Shown here: positions 47,761 through 58,510 of the stretch, one piece after another
Layout: every line of letters begins with the position of its first letter
Numbering within the stretch: the first letter of the stretch is position 1
Source of the DNA: Zychaea mexicana
Taxonomy: Eukaryota > Mucoromycota > Mucoromycetes > Mucorales > Lichtheimiaceae
Assembly (NCBI RefSeq): GCF_025766255.1
Contig: NW_026516691.1
Location: 62,001-126,000, forward strand
DNA length: 64,000 nucleotides
Direction: 5' to 3'
Program-made: the position numbers and the translations under genes
The notes under the pieces: generated by a model
What the model saw: the letters and a program-made list of their open reading frames with translations, nothing else
Database searches by the model: none
Told to the model about the DNA's origin: nothing

Positions 47761-48600
47761 TTGTACTTTGTTCAATCTTTTGAAATAATCTATCCTCAAA
47801 CGACTTATCTGTCTTTGTTTATTTCAATTTACCACACCGATCCCGAATGCTTCAATTGTGGTCGAAAAGGCCATATCTCTGTGTCTTGCCCACAACCACG
47901 AAACAACTACCCACGTAAGACGCCCAAGACAGAACAATCCACCGAGTCAACATCCCCGCGTAAGAAGGAAGGTCAAGGTAGCTCGAATCCCAAGGATACT
48001 AAGGGAACGCATGCTCCAACAAAAAACAAGTTGCCTGGGACCCCAAAGGTACAGAAGAGTCAACCTAATAAGGGCACTGACAAAGCCCCCACCAAAGTCT
48101 GGCTCCTGGTAAAGGATCCCGATCAAAAAAAGGTTGAAGCACAAGAAAAGGAAAAGCAGGAAACAGATTGGACGAAGACACTCGAAAGATCCCGACGGTT
48201 AGCTGGAAAAACCAGTGCTTCTGCCAGCAACGTTGAATGGCCCGAGGACAGACAGTTCGAGGACATTAGTGGAGATAAGTCTGGGCAGGAATCCAGCTCA
48301 GAACCTGGAGACGAAGATATGGAATCCCGACACACATCAGACGACGAGGAAGCTCAAACTGGTGCGGATGATGCGATGGAGGAGGACAACGAAGAGCTTG
48401 ATCTGCTTGTGCGGGACGCCAGCTTACCAATTAACACCGTCATCAAAACATGCAAGAACAAGGAAAATCAGGCACTAATGCGTCACGCCACAACCCGAAT
48501 ACCATTAACGCAGTTGCATCCGCTTATGTCACTGCCCAGTCGACCTCTTCAGCTCCTTCCACCTCCGCAATCACAAACGATGTTTCGGGGAATGGGATGA
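47761..48600 (+). pseudogene. LINE ORF1 (gag-like) 3' part
   Basis: A 279-codon open stretch holds the CCHC zinc knuckle (CFNCGRKGHISVSC, C-x2-C-x4-H-x4-C). A Lys/Pro/Ser-rich region and an acidic tail (PGDEDMES, DDEEAQTGADDAMEEDNEEL) follow. It acts as the nucleic-acid-binding protein of the LINE. The 5' half is in broken frames upstream. Confidence 0.7.
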
Positions 48601-48719
48601 GTACGTAATCTAGAATCATATCAAGACTAGGAAAACAAAGCCTTTTCCTAACAAACAAAAGAAACAAAAGAAACAAAAGAAAAAGAAAAAGAAAAAGAAG
48701 AGAATTACAATGAAAGTCA

Positions 48720-51700
48720 ATCAATGTTAGATGTCTCATCAAACTCAATCCACAATCAACAAACTACTTCATGCGTCACTTGCGACAACAATCCTTGGAT
48801 CTGCTGGCGTTACAAGAAACATTTATCCTTGACAGTGTCGACGCACGACAAATTTAAGATCGCTTTCAGGCACGTTCCGGTGTATGGAGTCGATCTTGTG
48901 GCATCATCAATTTCGCTGCACAAGCTTCATGTCGTACTAATTTTCATCACCAGAGATGGTCGAGGAATACTGGTAAATATACAACATGCAACAACGAATT
49001 CCACCCGTTCAACGTTCATATTATCTATGCACCATCTGGTACGAATCGACACGCCCGTTTGGTATTTTACAGTCTGCCTATTCTCTGTTATCCACATCGT
49101 GCGCGTCAGAACAACTCAACAACACACTAATTCTGGGGGATTTCAATTATTCCTACGCTCGCACGGACTCGTCTTTCCAATCAGCTCCAGTCGAATGGCG
49201 TGTTTTTCTACAAGAACGTAATGACTACCACAGACCATGGCGGGCACTTGGCGTCGACGTTTCAACGTGGATCCAGCTCGTCATCTATCGACTACATATT
49301 TGCGTCACCAGCACTTGCACTCATATGTTCAACTCCCAACATTGGCTTCATCTACTCGACTTGGACTGATCAGTGTTTGATCTCGACAATCTTACGCCTT
49401 CCAAGCAGCAGCAACCGGGGTCTTGACATGTGGCGAGTAAATCCTAGGATGATGTGTTCGTCTGCTTTTCATCAACAACTTAAAGATGCATTAACAGCAG
49501 CTCATCCGACGATCAACAATTGTGACAACGCTCGCGAGGCTTGGGACGACGTGAAGCAGATCGTAGAAGAGACGTGCCGTAAACATGGGCGATATCAAGC
49601 AAAAAAACAGCAACTTCAAGAAAAACATTTACAACGGCTACGCAATAAAATGATGCGTCAACTCAAAATCACCAGTGAGCGACCAAGTCGGCTGGAAGCT
49701 GTATGTGCCGAGCTTGCTGACATTCAGACGGAGCGTGCGCACATCATGGCACTCAAGGCAAACGCTCGATGGCGGGAGCACGGGGAGAATTCAGCAGGAT
49801 ACCTGCAAAGGACGGCGAAGCATCGACAAGCTCAAAGATATATCCCAGAATTACAACATCCAGAAACTGGCATTATTGACTCTTCCCTTGAATACATTCA
49901 TGAAGCCGCAAGGTTGTTTTACTCGTCTTTATACACACCTGATCATGTGGAAGAGGATGCAATTTCGGACCTTCTTGATCATATACCGCCCACCTGTGTT
50001 CTATCGGAAGAGTCCCGTCAAGCGCTAACAACTGAATTCACGGTCGATGACTTGACCACCGCCGCTCGCCGAGCGCCAAACAAAGCAGTCCGGGTATAGA
50101 CGGGCTACCATACAACATGATTGACGCAATCTTTCAACACCCCCTGTTTTCGAATCTAGCTGTAAGGTATACAATGATGCATTGCAACAAGCGACATTTC
50201 CAACGTCATGGTCAGAAACGTCTATCTGTTTACTTCCCAAGAAAGGTGATCTCTCCACACATGAGAATTAGAGACCAATCGCCTTGATCAATTAGATTCG
50301 AAAGTATATACTCGACTACTCAACGCACGCATCGTCAAGGTCAGCGAATCGCTTATCAACAAATATCAAAGTGGATATTTACACGGTCGATACATTGCCG
50401 ACAATGGGCTGGCGGTCGAGCTTGCAATGGATCATGCCACAAGCATCAACGCGGACGATATTGGTCTGACAATAGATATGGTCAAGGCATATGACCGGGT
50501 CCATCCAGCTATCTAGTCCGATGTTTAGAAAGATGGGGGTTTCCCCCAAGAGACAATATCATGCATTCATTCCCTTTTCTTTGGCACAAATATCCAAACC
50601 AACATCAATGGCACACTATCAACAGGCATTCAGCAACAAAGAGGAGTTCGCCAAGGTGACCCGTTGTCCTGTACTCTTCAATCTGGCGCTTGAACCCTTT
50701 TTACGGCGTATTTTACACGATCCAATGACATGGCTACCAGCTGCAAACGCTTGTAAATGACGACGGCTCAACAGACGACATTTTGGACAACAACAACACA
50801 ACCAAGCTTAAATTTCTTGCGTACGCCGACGATTTTTTCATCTTCATTCACGACGCTCAAGATATGCAAAGGATTTACATGCACCTGAATACGTACTCGA
50901 CAGCGTCAAATGCCAAGATCAATTTGGCTAAGACACATGCGATATCACTATCTGGCAAAGCATCATCTCAGCTCAAAGACCTCATACAACAATCTGGTAT
51001 TAACTCGTGGTTCGACAGACTGTCGCTTCAACCACTGGTATATCTGGGATATTCACTTCACTGCTCGCCAATGCAACGCGACGTTTTCTTTGACGCATTA
51101 GTCAACAGTCTACAATCAGCCCTCAACTTGCACTCGCAAGGATTTTTATCGGTACGTGGCCGAGCAACAATCATCAATGTTCTTGTTCTATCCAAACTAT
51201 GGCATGTGATCCGTATCTGTCCGGCTCCACAGTCCTTCTTTAGCAAAATACGCAAGGTGTGCCAGGCCTTTTTGACGAAACGCATGTTTCCCAAAATCGC
51301 ATATCCAAATTTATCAGCAAAACGAGAATCTGGTAGTGTTGCTATTTTACATCCTCCCGCACAACATGCAGCGCTACAGTTACGATGGATCCAGTCCTTG
51401 TTTGAGGAAAACCACCCACAACGCTCTTTCATACATTCCTGGATCTACAATATCCTTGCTGCTTGGGTGTCGAATCAAGATCCTCTTATGTGTCTGTTAT
51501 TCTCGCGCTTACGACCTGCCATCATTACAAAGTTCGTATCCGTCATCAAATCGCTCTGTGATGTAGTGGATCATTTTTACATGGATACTCAACAACCGGT
51601 ACTAGCGACTGCAACAATTCTCCAACTGCACATTATGGACTTCTTTGCTCCAATATCAAGGCCAATAACTGCAGAGCTGGACACGTTCCTGAAGAGGATC

Positions 51701-52566
51701 GATAAGCATCGGATATTGGTGACTGATCTGTTCACTCGGGATGATTCCCTTAGATGTTTACGCCGAAGGACAAGGACTCAACATCAGGTCTTCCCGCGCT
51801 TATTATCGACAATCACCCGTTATATGGACTTAGGCGAAATAGGAGTACGCACATTTGCTCTTTGTTACTTACTCCTTCAAGCCTGCTGTTATCACGTGAC
51901 GGTGATCTGGGTTCAAGACAACATACAGTATCAGAGGTTGCGAAATGGCTTAATAACAAGGATTTGTGTCTGGCCACTACCACAACAAAGCGATTACGTC
52001 AGTCAGTCATTGGAAAGTTTACCCTGGAAAACAGTTGGAAAAAGGCCACTCTGGATACAAAGCAATGGTGCTCCTTTTGGAAGTTCGAATCGTCGACGAC
52101 GGCCAGGAACGTATGGTTTCGCCTGCTACACGGAAAACTATCATGCAGGGCAATGTTATACAAGATACTTCCGCAGGAGTTCGAGTCGAGCACCTATCCG
52201 ATATGCAACGATGAGATCGAGGATGCTAGACACTTTCTGTACAGCTGCCGTATGAAATGGCCCGTATGGTTATCTGTGCTATCAGATCTACTGCTGACCA
52301 ACATATCAACTGATATGGTACAAGATGGCATTTTTTCTCTCACATTCCCTCCAAATCCCCCTCGTACTGCTTGCCACATGATTTTCGCCTTCATCATAGA
52401 AACATCTGGAAAGCTCATTGGAACTATGTCTTCAATAACGCTCCTTTCACCCCCGAAAGCATTATTTTTTCCACTCATTCACAACTTCATAGTTTTTCCG
52501 CCCAAATGTGTATCCCTTCTACTTCTGTATCTTAAAGCATTTACTGCTCAATATGACGTAGTCTGA
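48720..52566 (+). pseudogene. LINE ORF2 endonuclease-reverse transcriptase
   Basis: Two long open pieces (49200-50099 and 50783-52255) plus intervening broken frames cover the apurinic-endonuclease domain, the linker, the RT palm (AYADDFFIF, two catalytic Asp) and the thumb (SVRGRATIINVLVLSKLWHVIR). A C-terminal Cys/His motif lies near 52200. Stops at ~50097 and 50515 and frame changes in the fingers/palm make it inactive. Confidence 0.85.
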
Positions 52567-52607
52567 AATAAAATTCGACGCTTCCATTCGCGCGCCTAAA
52601 AAAAATG

Positions 52608-55590
52608 TTTAGTAGCACGAATTTAAGATGATTATTGCATTTTTTCACCCATGCATCTTTGGACAGCCTTGCAAAGTTGTCGCCAATGCTGCTTTTTCTT
52701 TAAAGATCGTGTCCTTCGTTTTCTTTGTTCGCATCGTTTTATAAATCTAGTTTGTAGAACTAGAAGAAGGATTACCATGTACTGTTTCTACTCACACGTT
52801 AACAAGAACCCTAGTGTCTGCCAAATGATCGTCTCGAAATACTTTTATTACGTCAAGAAAAACTGGTTCATCAACAAAAAAAATCATATGCAGAAGTGAC
52901 ACTCCTTACTAAAGCAACTTCGGCAACCGTAGCAAACGTTTGTGAACCATATCATATCAAAAAAGTGTGGAAAGATAAAAGAGGTTGATGTCTGGCCAAT
53001 ATGTAAAAATCAATGAGGCGTTATACGAAGTGTCATGAGATTGTTTATTACTATGGTAATGAAATATGGGAATAGAACTTGTGTAAAATAAAAATTCACA
53101 GAGAAGAAACTTTGAGGGGTAAATACAAAGAAAGGATGGAATATACTAATGAAACAACAGTTTTAAGATCGATTGAAGGTTATTTCGTTGAAATGGGCAT
53201 AAACATTTCGATTTTGAGATGAAGAATATAGGTGGTTAAAGCTTGATGGGTCAATGGTTGGGCAATGTCGGTCAGGATTACGCACGTTGGCAGACAGAAT
53301 GCAAAGTCTCTCAGATACATCAATAATGAGTAATAGAAGAGGAGCATCCATCACCAATTTCGTCAAATCTTGCAGGTTGTTTCGCATTTGAACATTACCA
53401 AGTTCGAGAAACACGTATATGCCATTTGCTGGCAACAACAAGATATAGAATACATCTCGATCCGAAACCACATCTGATGGTAAGCCGTGCTGTCGGTATA
53501 TCTTATGCAAGAATAGATGAGCAAAATCCTCTGCTGTATCAGTCGTCTTGCATGTAAATCACTCGACCAATCGCTTGAATTCCATTTACAGTTTCTATGT
53601 TGTGAGTATCCATAGCATCTTTACAGAATGTTGCTACCTGTAAAAGATCTTTGCATAAAAGGAAATGGTTGCTGTCGAATGCTGCTGACTTGACCTCTCC
53701 GAAGCCATGGTTGATAGTGAATCGACTGGCGTAAAGACTGGTGATGCAAATGTCAGGTCGGTTTTTGTTCACCAAGTCATCGTTCTTTTTAGCCTCCAAA
53801 GTAATCTCGTTTGTCCACCGTAAATACATACTGCGATTGGGATCGTCGAAAAGACCACATAGAGAATTAATCCTTATCCTTATGTTTAATAACAAAATTA
53901 TGAAACCTACTACATTTAATAGTTTAAATATAATTATTAGAAACATTATAATAATAATCTACATATACAAAAATAATTAATTTTATACTTAATGTTTTTG
54001 GTTTTAAAATAATCTTTTAATATTTATTTTTCATTGAAATCTTTCTCATTTACCTTGGAATTATCTGTTTCATCATAATCTTTCCACTTAACAAGAACTT
54101 CATATTCATTATTTTTACTTAATTTATGTTCTATAACTGTTTCAATTTTATAAACATTATTATTTTTGTTAACTTCTCTAATTAAATTTAAATTAATTTT
54201 TCTTTCACTTTTATTTTTCTTTCTTTTTTTTCTATTAATATTTTCATATTCAGGGAAATCTATATCTTCATTATTATCAATTATATGATTATTAGATTCT
54301 TCATTATTATTATTATTATCAATAATCATATTATCACTTTCTAATGATAAATCTGATAAATCTTTTTGTAATTCACTTATTATTTTAATTTTTTCATTTG
54401 CTTTATCTCATTATTTAAAACTATATTTATTAGTTTTTCATCAGTAGGAAATTCAAAGTTTTTTTCAGCCCATAGTTTATGGTGTTCTTGTGTAATTATA
54501 TTGAATATATCTATAAATAATTGTATATTTTTAAGTAAAAATGCTACTTTTATTTGTAAGTTAATATATTTATAATCATCTGTTTTTAATGTAGAGTTAA
54601 TATGAGAAAATCGTTTAAATTTATTTCCTAAATCACAAAATTGGTTTTCTATAGCTGACCAAAAACTTCCAAATACATCATTAAAATGTTTTTCTTGTAT
54701 ATTCAATTCTTCATTAGGATCTTTTCTAATAGGATATAAGAAATTATTATCACTTAAATGAAATATGTTTCTTTTTACATAAGTCTTCAAACTGTTTAAT
54801 AAATAATGTGTAACCACCATCAATAGCTAAAACATCTCTTTTATCCATTTTCGTATATAATTTCATGTTTAAAAACATACCACCATCACTACTAACTCCA
54901 CATAGTTGACTATTAGAAACTGCAATTATAAAATTATTAATATCTGTTAATACTTATGTTCTTAAACCTGATGTTTTTAATTTATATGACCATCGTTTTT
55001 GTGCAGAAATGTCAGGCTTATCATATTCAATAGTACTATCATGACCATCTAATAGTAATGTTATATTTTTAAAATTTTTAGGGTTTTTTATTAATGCAGA
55101 ATAAATTTTTATTTTAATATTAGAAAACATATTTTTTAGACATATATCTACATATTTATTCAAACTATCATAATTTGTTATCCAAAATTCTTTATAAAAT
55201 TTATAGAATGATGTATATGGTATATTTCGTTTCATATCTTTAGATGTAATACCTGATACAAGATGATATATTAAATATAGCCCTTTTTCAATTTCAAAAT
55301 ATGGTGAAGGATAATCCTTATGTATATATAATTTAGTTAAAAAGAAAAATACAGAAGTATATCCTAACTTTTGTAATAACTCTTTTTTAATTTCATCTAT
55401 TTTTTTAATATATTTCAATTCTGTTCGATGCTTATAATTATTTTGTTTTTTCTTCCAATTTTCATTTATAAATCCCCATTCATTTATAATTAATTTATCT
55501 ATCTCTTCCTGTAATAATGTTTTATATTTTAAAACTTCTTCTTTATTTAGTGAGCTATTATATTCATCAAATACCAATATGAAAATTTAT
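52608..55590. repeat. Segmental duplicate, copy B
   Basis: Direct-repeat partner of 33818-36697. Copy B continues into further family sequence beyond 55590, whereas copy A was cut there by the foldback element. Confidence 0.85.
53200..53890 (-). pseudogene. PD-(D/E)XK-like C-terminal half, copy B, with integrase filler
   Basis: The same gene part as 34306-35000 (LCGLFDDPNRS, RPDICITSLYASRF, GFGEVKSAAF). At ~53455-53555 it contains ~95 bp absent from copy A that read TAEDFAHLFLHKIYRQHGLP and SDVVSDRD, typical of a Ty3/gypsy integrase core. Stops and shifts make it a pseudogene. Confidence 0.6.
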
Positions 55591-56150
55591 AATAAAAACC
55601 GTTCTTTTAACTTATTTACAAAGCAATCAGGAAAAACTTATAACCTTAGGCAAAAACCAAAATTAAATATCTATATAATTATTATTTATCTTATATTTTG
55701 ATATCTAATTCATATAATATAATAAAATTCAATTTTATAGAAAAAAGTATGTAAAATTATTTTATAAGATAAAAATTAGGTCATTATAGTACTGATAATT
55801 ATATATAATTAAAATAAGTATAAAGTTATTTTGAATTTTTCAAAGACAAAAAATGTTATTTTTTTATTAAAATTCAAGAACCTTTCTCTAAGAGAAAGAA
55901 CCACGAAGAGTCACGGTGCAATTTTTTTTACAACTTACACCTTATAAACTATCAACCGCTTTGATTTATATTCACAATAAATAAATAGAATTGTTCCTCC
56001 ATGGTAATAAATGTAAATAGGTTTTATATATTAAATTGATATTCATCCTAAAAAAATTTCAAAATCTGAAAATTATATATATTTATAAAAAATTATTATT
56101 AAGTCATTGATAAATATTAAACAATTAATGTGTTATATTTAATAGTTCCA
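53895..56150 (-). mobile_element. AT-rich DDE transposase with chromodomain, copy B
   Basis: The less damaged copy. 55577-54954 is an open frame containing helical KKIDEIKKELLQKLG and the first catalytic Asp (LLLDGHDS). It stops with TAA after SGLRT, where related DDE transposases have Gln. Reading on gives AIDGGYTLFI, a +1 shift after HISFK, SAIENQF/KFKRF (Glu), a further shift, and an intact C-terminal piece 54329-54024 ending in the chromodomain (YKIETVIEHKL, EYEVLVKWKDY). No initiator ATG was found for the first piece. The island splits the PD-(D/E)XK-like gene between the residues YIDPF and CGLFDDPN. GGATTAA occurs at both junctions and may be the target duplication. Confidence 0.78.
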
Positions 56151-56550
56151 GTTTAATCCCCATAAAAATGGATCGATGTAACGAGATCCAAGTTCAGATT
56201 CGTTCATATCATTACTGATCGGAGTGTAGGGCAGCTTACCCATCAGTTGGATGATAGATTTGACGAACCGGTTTTCATGTGCTGGGAGATCGAGAGATCG
56301 AGAAGTTGTATAACACCTTTATCACGACTGATAACTGTAGTTGATACGTCTTGGATGATATTGAGTATCTTGGTGATGGTGTCTATTGGGAGTCGAGGTT
56401 TCTTAATTTGATAGGTGTTTTCGATGGTTTGAATGATTTTAGCATACATGGTTTGATTGAAGCATCTAGATATATCATTAAAGTTATACTGGTCTGGAGG
56501 CTAGGTTATATCTAATGAATCTGCTGCAAATCTATTGGTTCCAATAGCAT
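56150..56550 (-). pseudogene. Middle part of the C2H2/PD-(D/E)XK gene, copy B
   Basis: Minus-strand frames read FNQTMYAKIIQTIENTYQ, KKPRLPIDTITKILNIIQ and, after a frame change, KLPYTPISNDMNESELGS then RYIDPFLW at the edge of the AT-rich transposon. Normal base composition contrasts with the AT-rich DNA on both sides. It lies between the N-terminal zinc-finger part (57.5-58.1 kb) and the nuclease-like part (53.2-53.9 kb), all on the same strand and in order. Confidence 0.5.
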
Positions 56551-56562
56551 CTAGTCCTCAAT

Positions 56563-57501
56563 GGTTTTATAAACTTGCTCAAATTCATATATTGAATTAT
56601 AAAAATTTTGATTTTGTCTCGATAAATATAAAAATAAATTGAAAATTGAAAATTAATATTTATAAAAACAAAAAGTATTCTAGATTCAATAGAATTATTT
56701 ATTATTTTTTAAGATAAAAAGAAAATGGTCTGCTTAAACAAATATCTTCTATTTGATAAATTAAATTTAAAAAATAATATTATAATAGAATTAAATGAAA
56801 CAATAAAAATAGAATTAGATAATAAAATAGATATAAAAATTATTACATATATTAATAAAACAATTAAAAATAAAATTGGAGAATTATTTGATTCTAATCA
56901 TTTTATATATAAAAATATAGAAAATAACTTTTGCGCTTATAAATATAGTAAAGGTAAAAATGAAGGGATGATTTGTTGTAAAAAGATAACAGCAAAAGGA
57001 AATAAAGATGAATTTGTATGCACTAAATATAACCCTGATCATATTCCTGAAAGAAGAAAAAGGAAAAAAATAAATATTAAAGGTTTATTTGAACCTAAGG
57101 TTCTACAAAATATAAATATTTGGCTAGATAAACCTTTTGATAAAATTAATAAACTAAAGAATAATAAGAAAAAAATAATTAAAAAATTAAAGAAAAATAA
57201 AAAAATTAATCATATATATTTTGGAAATATTAGGCAACTTGATTTAAAAAACATTATAGATAAACTATTAATAAAATAATTTTATTTTGTTATAGTAGTC
57301 TATTTTTAATAAAAAATCAATATATGTAGAGTATCTTATTTTTTTTATTGTTAATCATTTTATATCATATAGGCCTTTTAAAATTAAATTTTTTTAATTG
57401 ATAAACATTTTATCTCATAATAATAATTTAATGCAATAACTTTCTTCTAGGTTATAAATTAGTAAGTAGTTTATAAAATTACATGATATAACAATATATG
57501 G
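56563..57501. mobile_element. AT-rich island inside copy B
   Basis: About 940 bp of extremely AT-rich DNA is inserted into the minus-strand gene. Similar words flank it (GAGGACACTAGA on one side, GAGGACTAGA on the other), as an imperfect target duplication might. It contains one intact ORF (56725-57279) and otherwise nothing recognised. Confidence 0.5.
56725..57279 (+). CDS. Uncharacterised 184-aa AT-rich protein with Cys/His motif
   Basis: A clean ATG-to-TAA frame with Ile/Lys/Asn-biased codon use. Residues ~70-105 contain CAYKYSKGKNEGMIC, then CKKITAKG, then FVCTKYNPDH. This spaced C..G..G..C..C..H pattern resembles the small zinc-binding motif recurrent in proteins of nucleocytoplasmic large DNA viruses. 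The C-terminal half is strongly basic (RRKRKKINIK, KKKIIKKLKKNKK), suggesting nucleic-acid binding. It is the only undamaged ORF in the AT-rich islands. No family is assigned; viral or plasmid origin is an inference from composition and motif. Confidence 0.5.
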   Translation: MVCLNKYLLFDKLNLKNNIIIELNETIKIELDNKIDIKIITYINKTIKNKIGELFDSNHFIYKNIENNFCAYKYSKGKNEGMICCKKITAKGNKDEFVCTKYNPDHIPERRKRKKINIKGLFEPKVLQNINIWLDKPFDKINKLKNNKKKIIKKLKKNKKINHIYFGNIRQLDLKNIIDKLLIK

Positions 57502-57509
57502 TCTAGTGT

Positions 57510-58119
57510 CCTCTATAGATAGAAAGAGAATTAAATGTGCTGCCTTAGCCGAATGCATGTGATCTTCAAGAGTTAATTTCCATTTACTGATGAGGATCGA
57601 TTGTTGTAAATCGAACAGGGCTAGGCTGACATCGAGAGATTGTACCATGAAATGGTTTTGACGATCTGGAAGTACAAAACTGATGCCACTCGGATCCAAG
57701 AGCTCTTTTTCGATGGTGTGGCAGCTAGGGCGTCTTTTGTTCTGTTCCGCACTTTGCTCAGGTTCTTCTGTTGTTCATACAGCCTCGGAATCATCGTTGT
57801 TGGTGCTTTGACGATGTTGTTGTTGACGATGCATTGGAGGTATTGTGTCTGGATGATTGGAATAGTAGTAATCTTTTAGTTCCTGCACTGTTGAATTATG
57901 CTGCAGACAAGTAGGACAGCCGAGCTGCTCTTCGATCGAATCATGCGCGGTAGTTGTTTTGACGTAGGTGAAATTATTATTGCTGTGCCGTCGAGCTCTA
58001 GTTCTGTCGGGAATAGTAATGAAATGCTTAGTGGCTAGGTGCTTCCTTAGGCTTTGAGGTTGGGCAACTCTTTGGTTGCATTCGAAGCAAGCGTTTATGA
58101 TTACGACAAGCTTTGCCAT
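57510..58119 (-). pseudogene. C2H2 zinc-finger gene N-terminus, copy B
   Basis: ATG at 58119 gives MAKLVVIINACFECNQRV with a full C2H2 finger (CFECNQ...LRKHLATKH). A second Cys pair follows (LGCPTCLQHNS), then YYYSNHPD. A stop comes after DSEAV at ~57775. In another frame it continues to ELLDPSGISFVLPDRQNH, MVQSLDVSLALFDLQQ, KLTLEDHMHSAKAAHL and SIEDTRPY, where the AT-rich island begins. It extends further than copy A, which diverges after MVQSLD. Confidence 0.6.
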
Positions 58120-58510
58120 CGGGTTTAAAGAATGAAAAAAGGGAAAGAAGGCGAAAATCACATAACCCAACGAAATCACCTACGTAATAGGGGTCGGGTT
58201 TTCAATACTAGTAGTGACGGTGGGTCAAGTTTTATTTGCCTATAAGTATCGCGGAATGAAAGAGATATAGACAAGAAAAATAAGGTGTAAGCGTGGAAAG
58301 GAGACGAGACACCTCGGGAGAGCGATGGAGACGGACGGTTGAACTAACGAAAGGTGCTGGAGTTACTGGTAATACTGCTCGATAATATTTTTGTGTGTGT
58401 GTGTGAGTGAGTGAGTGAGTGAGTGAGTGAGTGGGTGTGTAGTATGTGTACTGTGTAAGGGGAAAGAGAGAGGAAGGATAGTAAGTGCTAAAAGGCTATA
58501 CCTGAGTGTT
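58120..58510. other. Spacer with GTGT/GAGT microsatellite
   Basis: Between the zinc-finger remnant and the LINE remnant. It holds (GT)n followed by (GAGT)n at about 58391-58438. No gene. Confidence 0.5.

Larger units (their letters stand above)
46508..52602 (+). mobile_element. Degenerate non-LTR retrotransposon (LINE, EN-RT type)
   Basis: A plus-strand element of ~6.1 kb is bounded by AAATGTT at 46501-46507 and 52603-52609 (target-site duplication) and ends in CCTAAAAAA. ORF1 remnants (46.8-48.6 kb) include YIDSYLLRRG..SVFFDTTAHP, the knuckle CRYCHSQDHMIKDC and a perfect CCHC knuckle CFNCGRKGHISVSC. ORF2 carries endonuclease motifs DLLALQET (~48800), HIIYAPSG (~49015), LILGDFN (~49130) and SSSSSIDYIFASP (~49280). 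Next come the RT region with LLPKKGDLS, LTIDMVKAYDRVHP and AYADDF (~50820), a long thumb region, and a C-terminal Cys/His segment (YPICNDEIEDARHFLYSC). Several stops and frameshifts show it is dead. Confidence 0.88.

Noticed and set aside
40406..57400. Alternative genetic code (TAA/TAG = Gln) in AT-rich genes
   Set aside because: Rpo ends at a TAA exactly where the family C-terminus is expected, frameshifts are also present, and CAA codons are used alongside; mutation is the simpler explanation.
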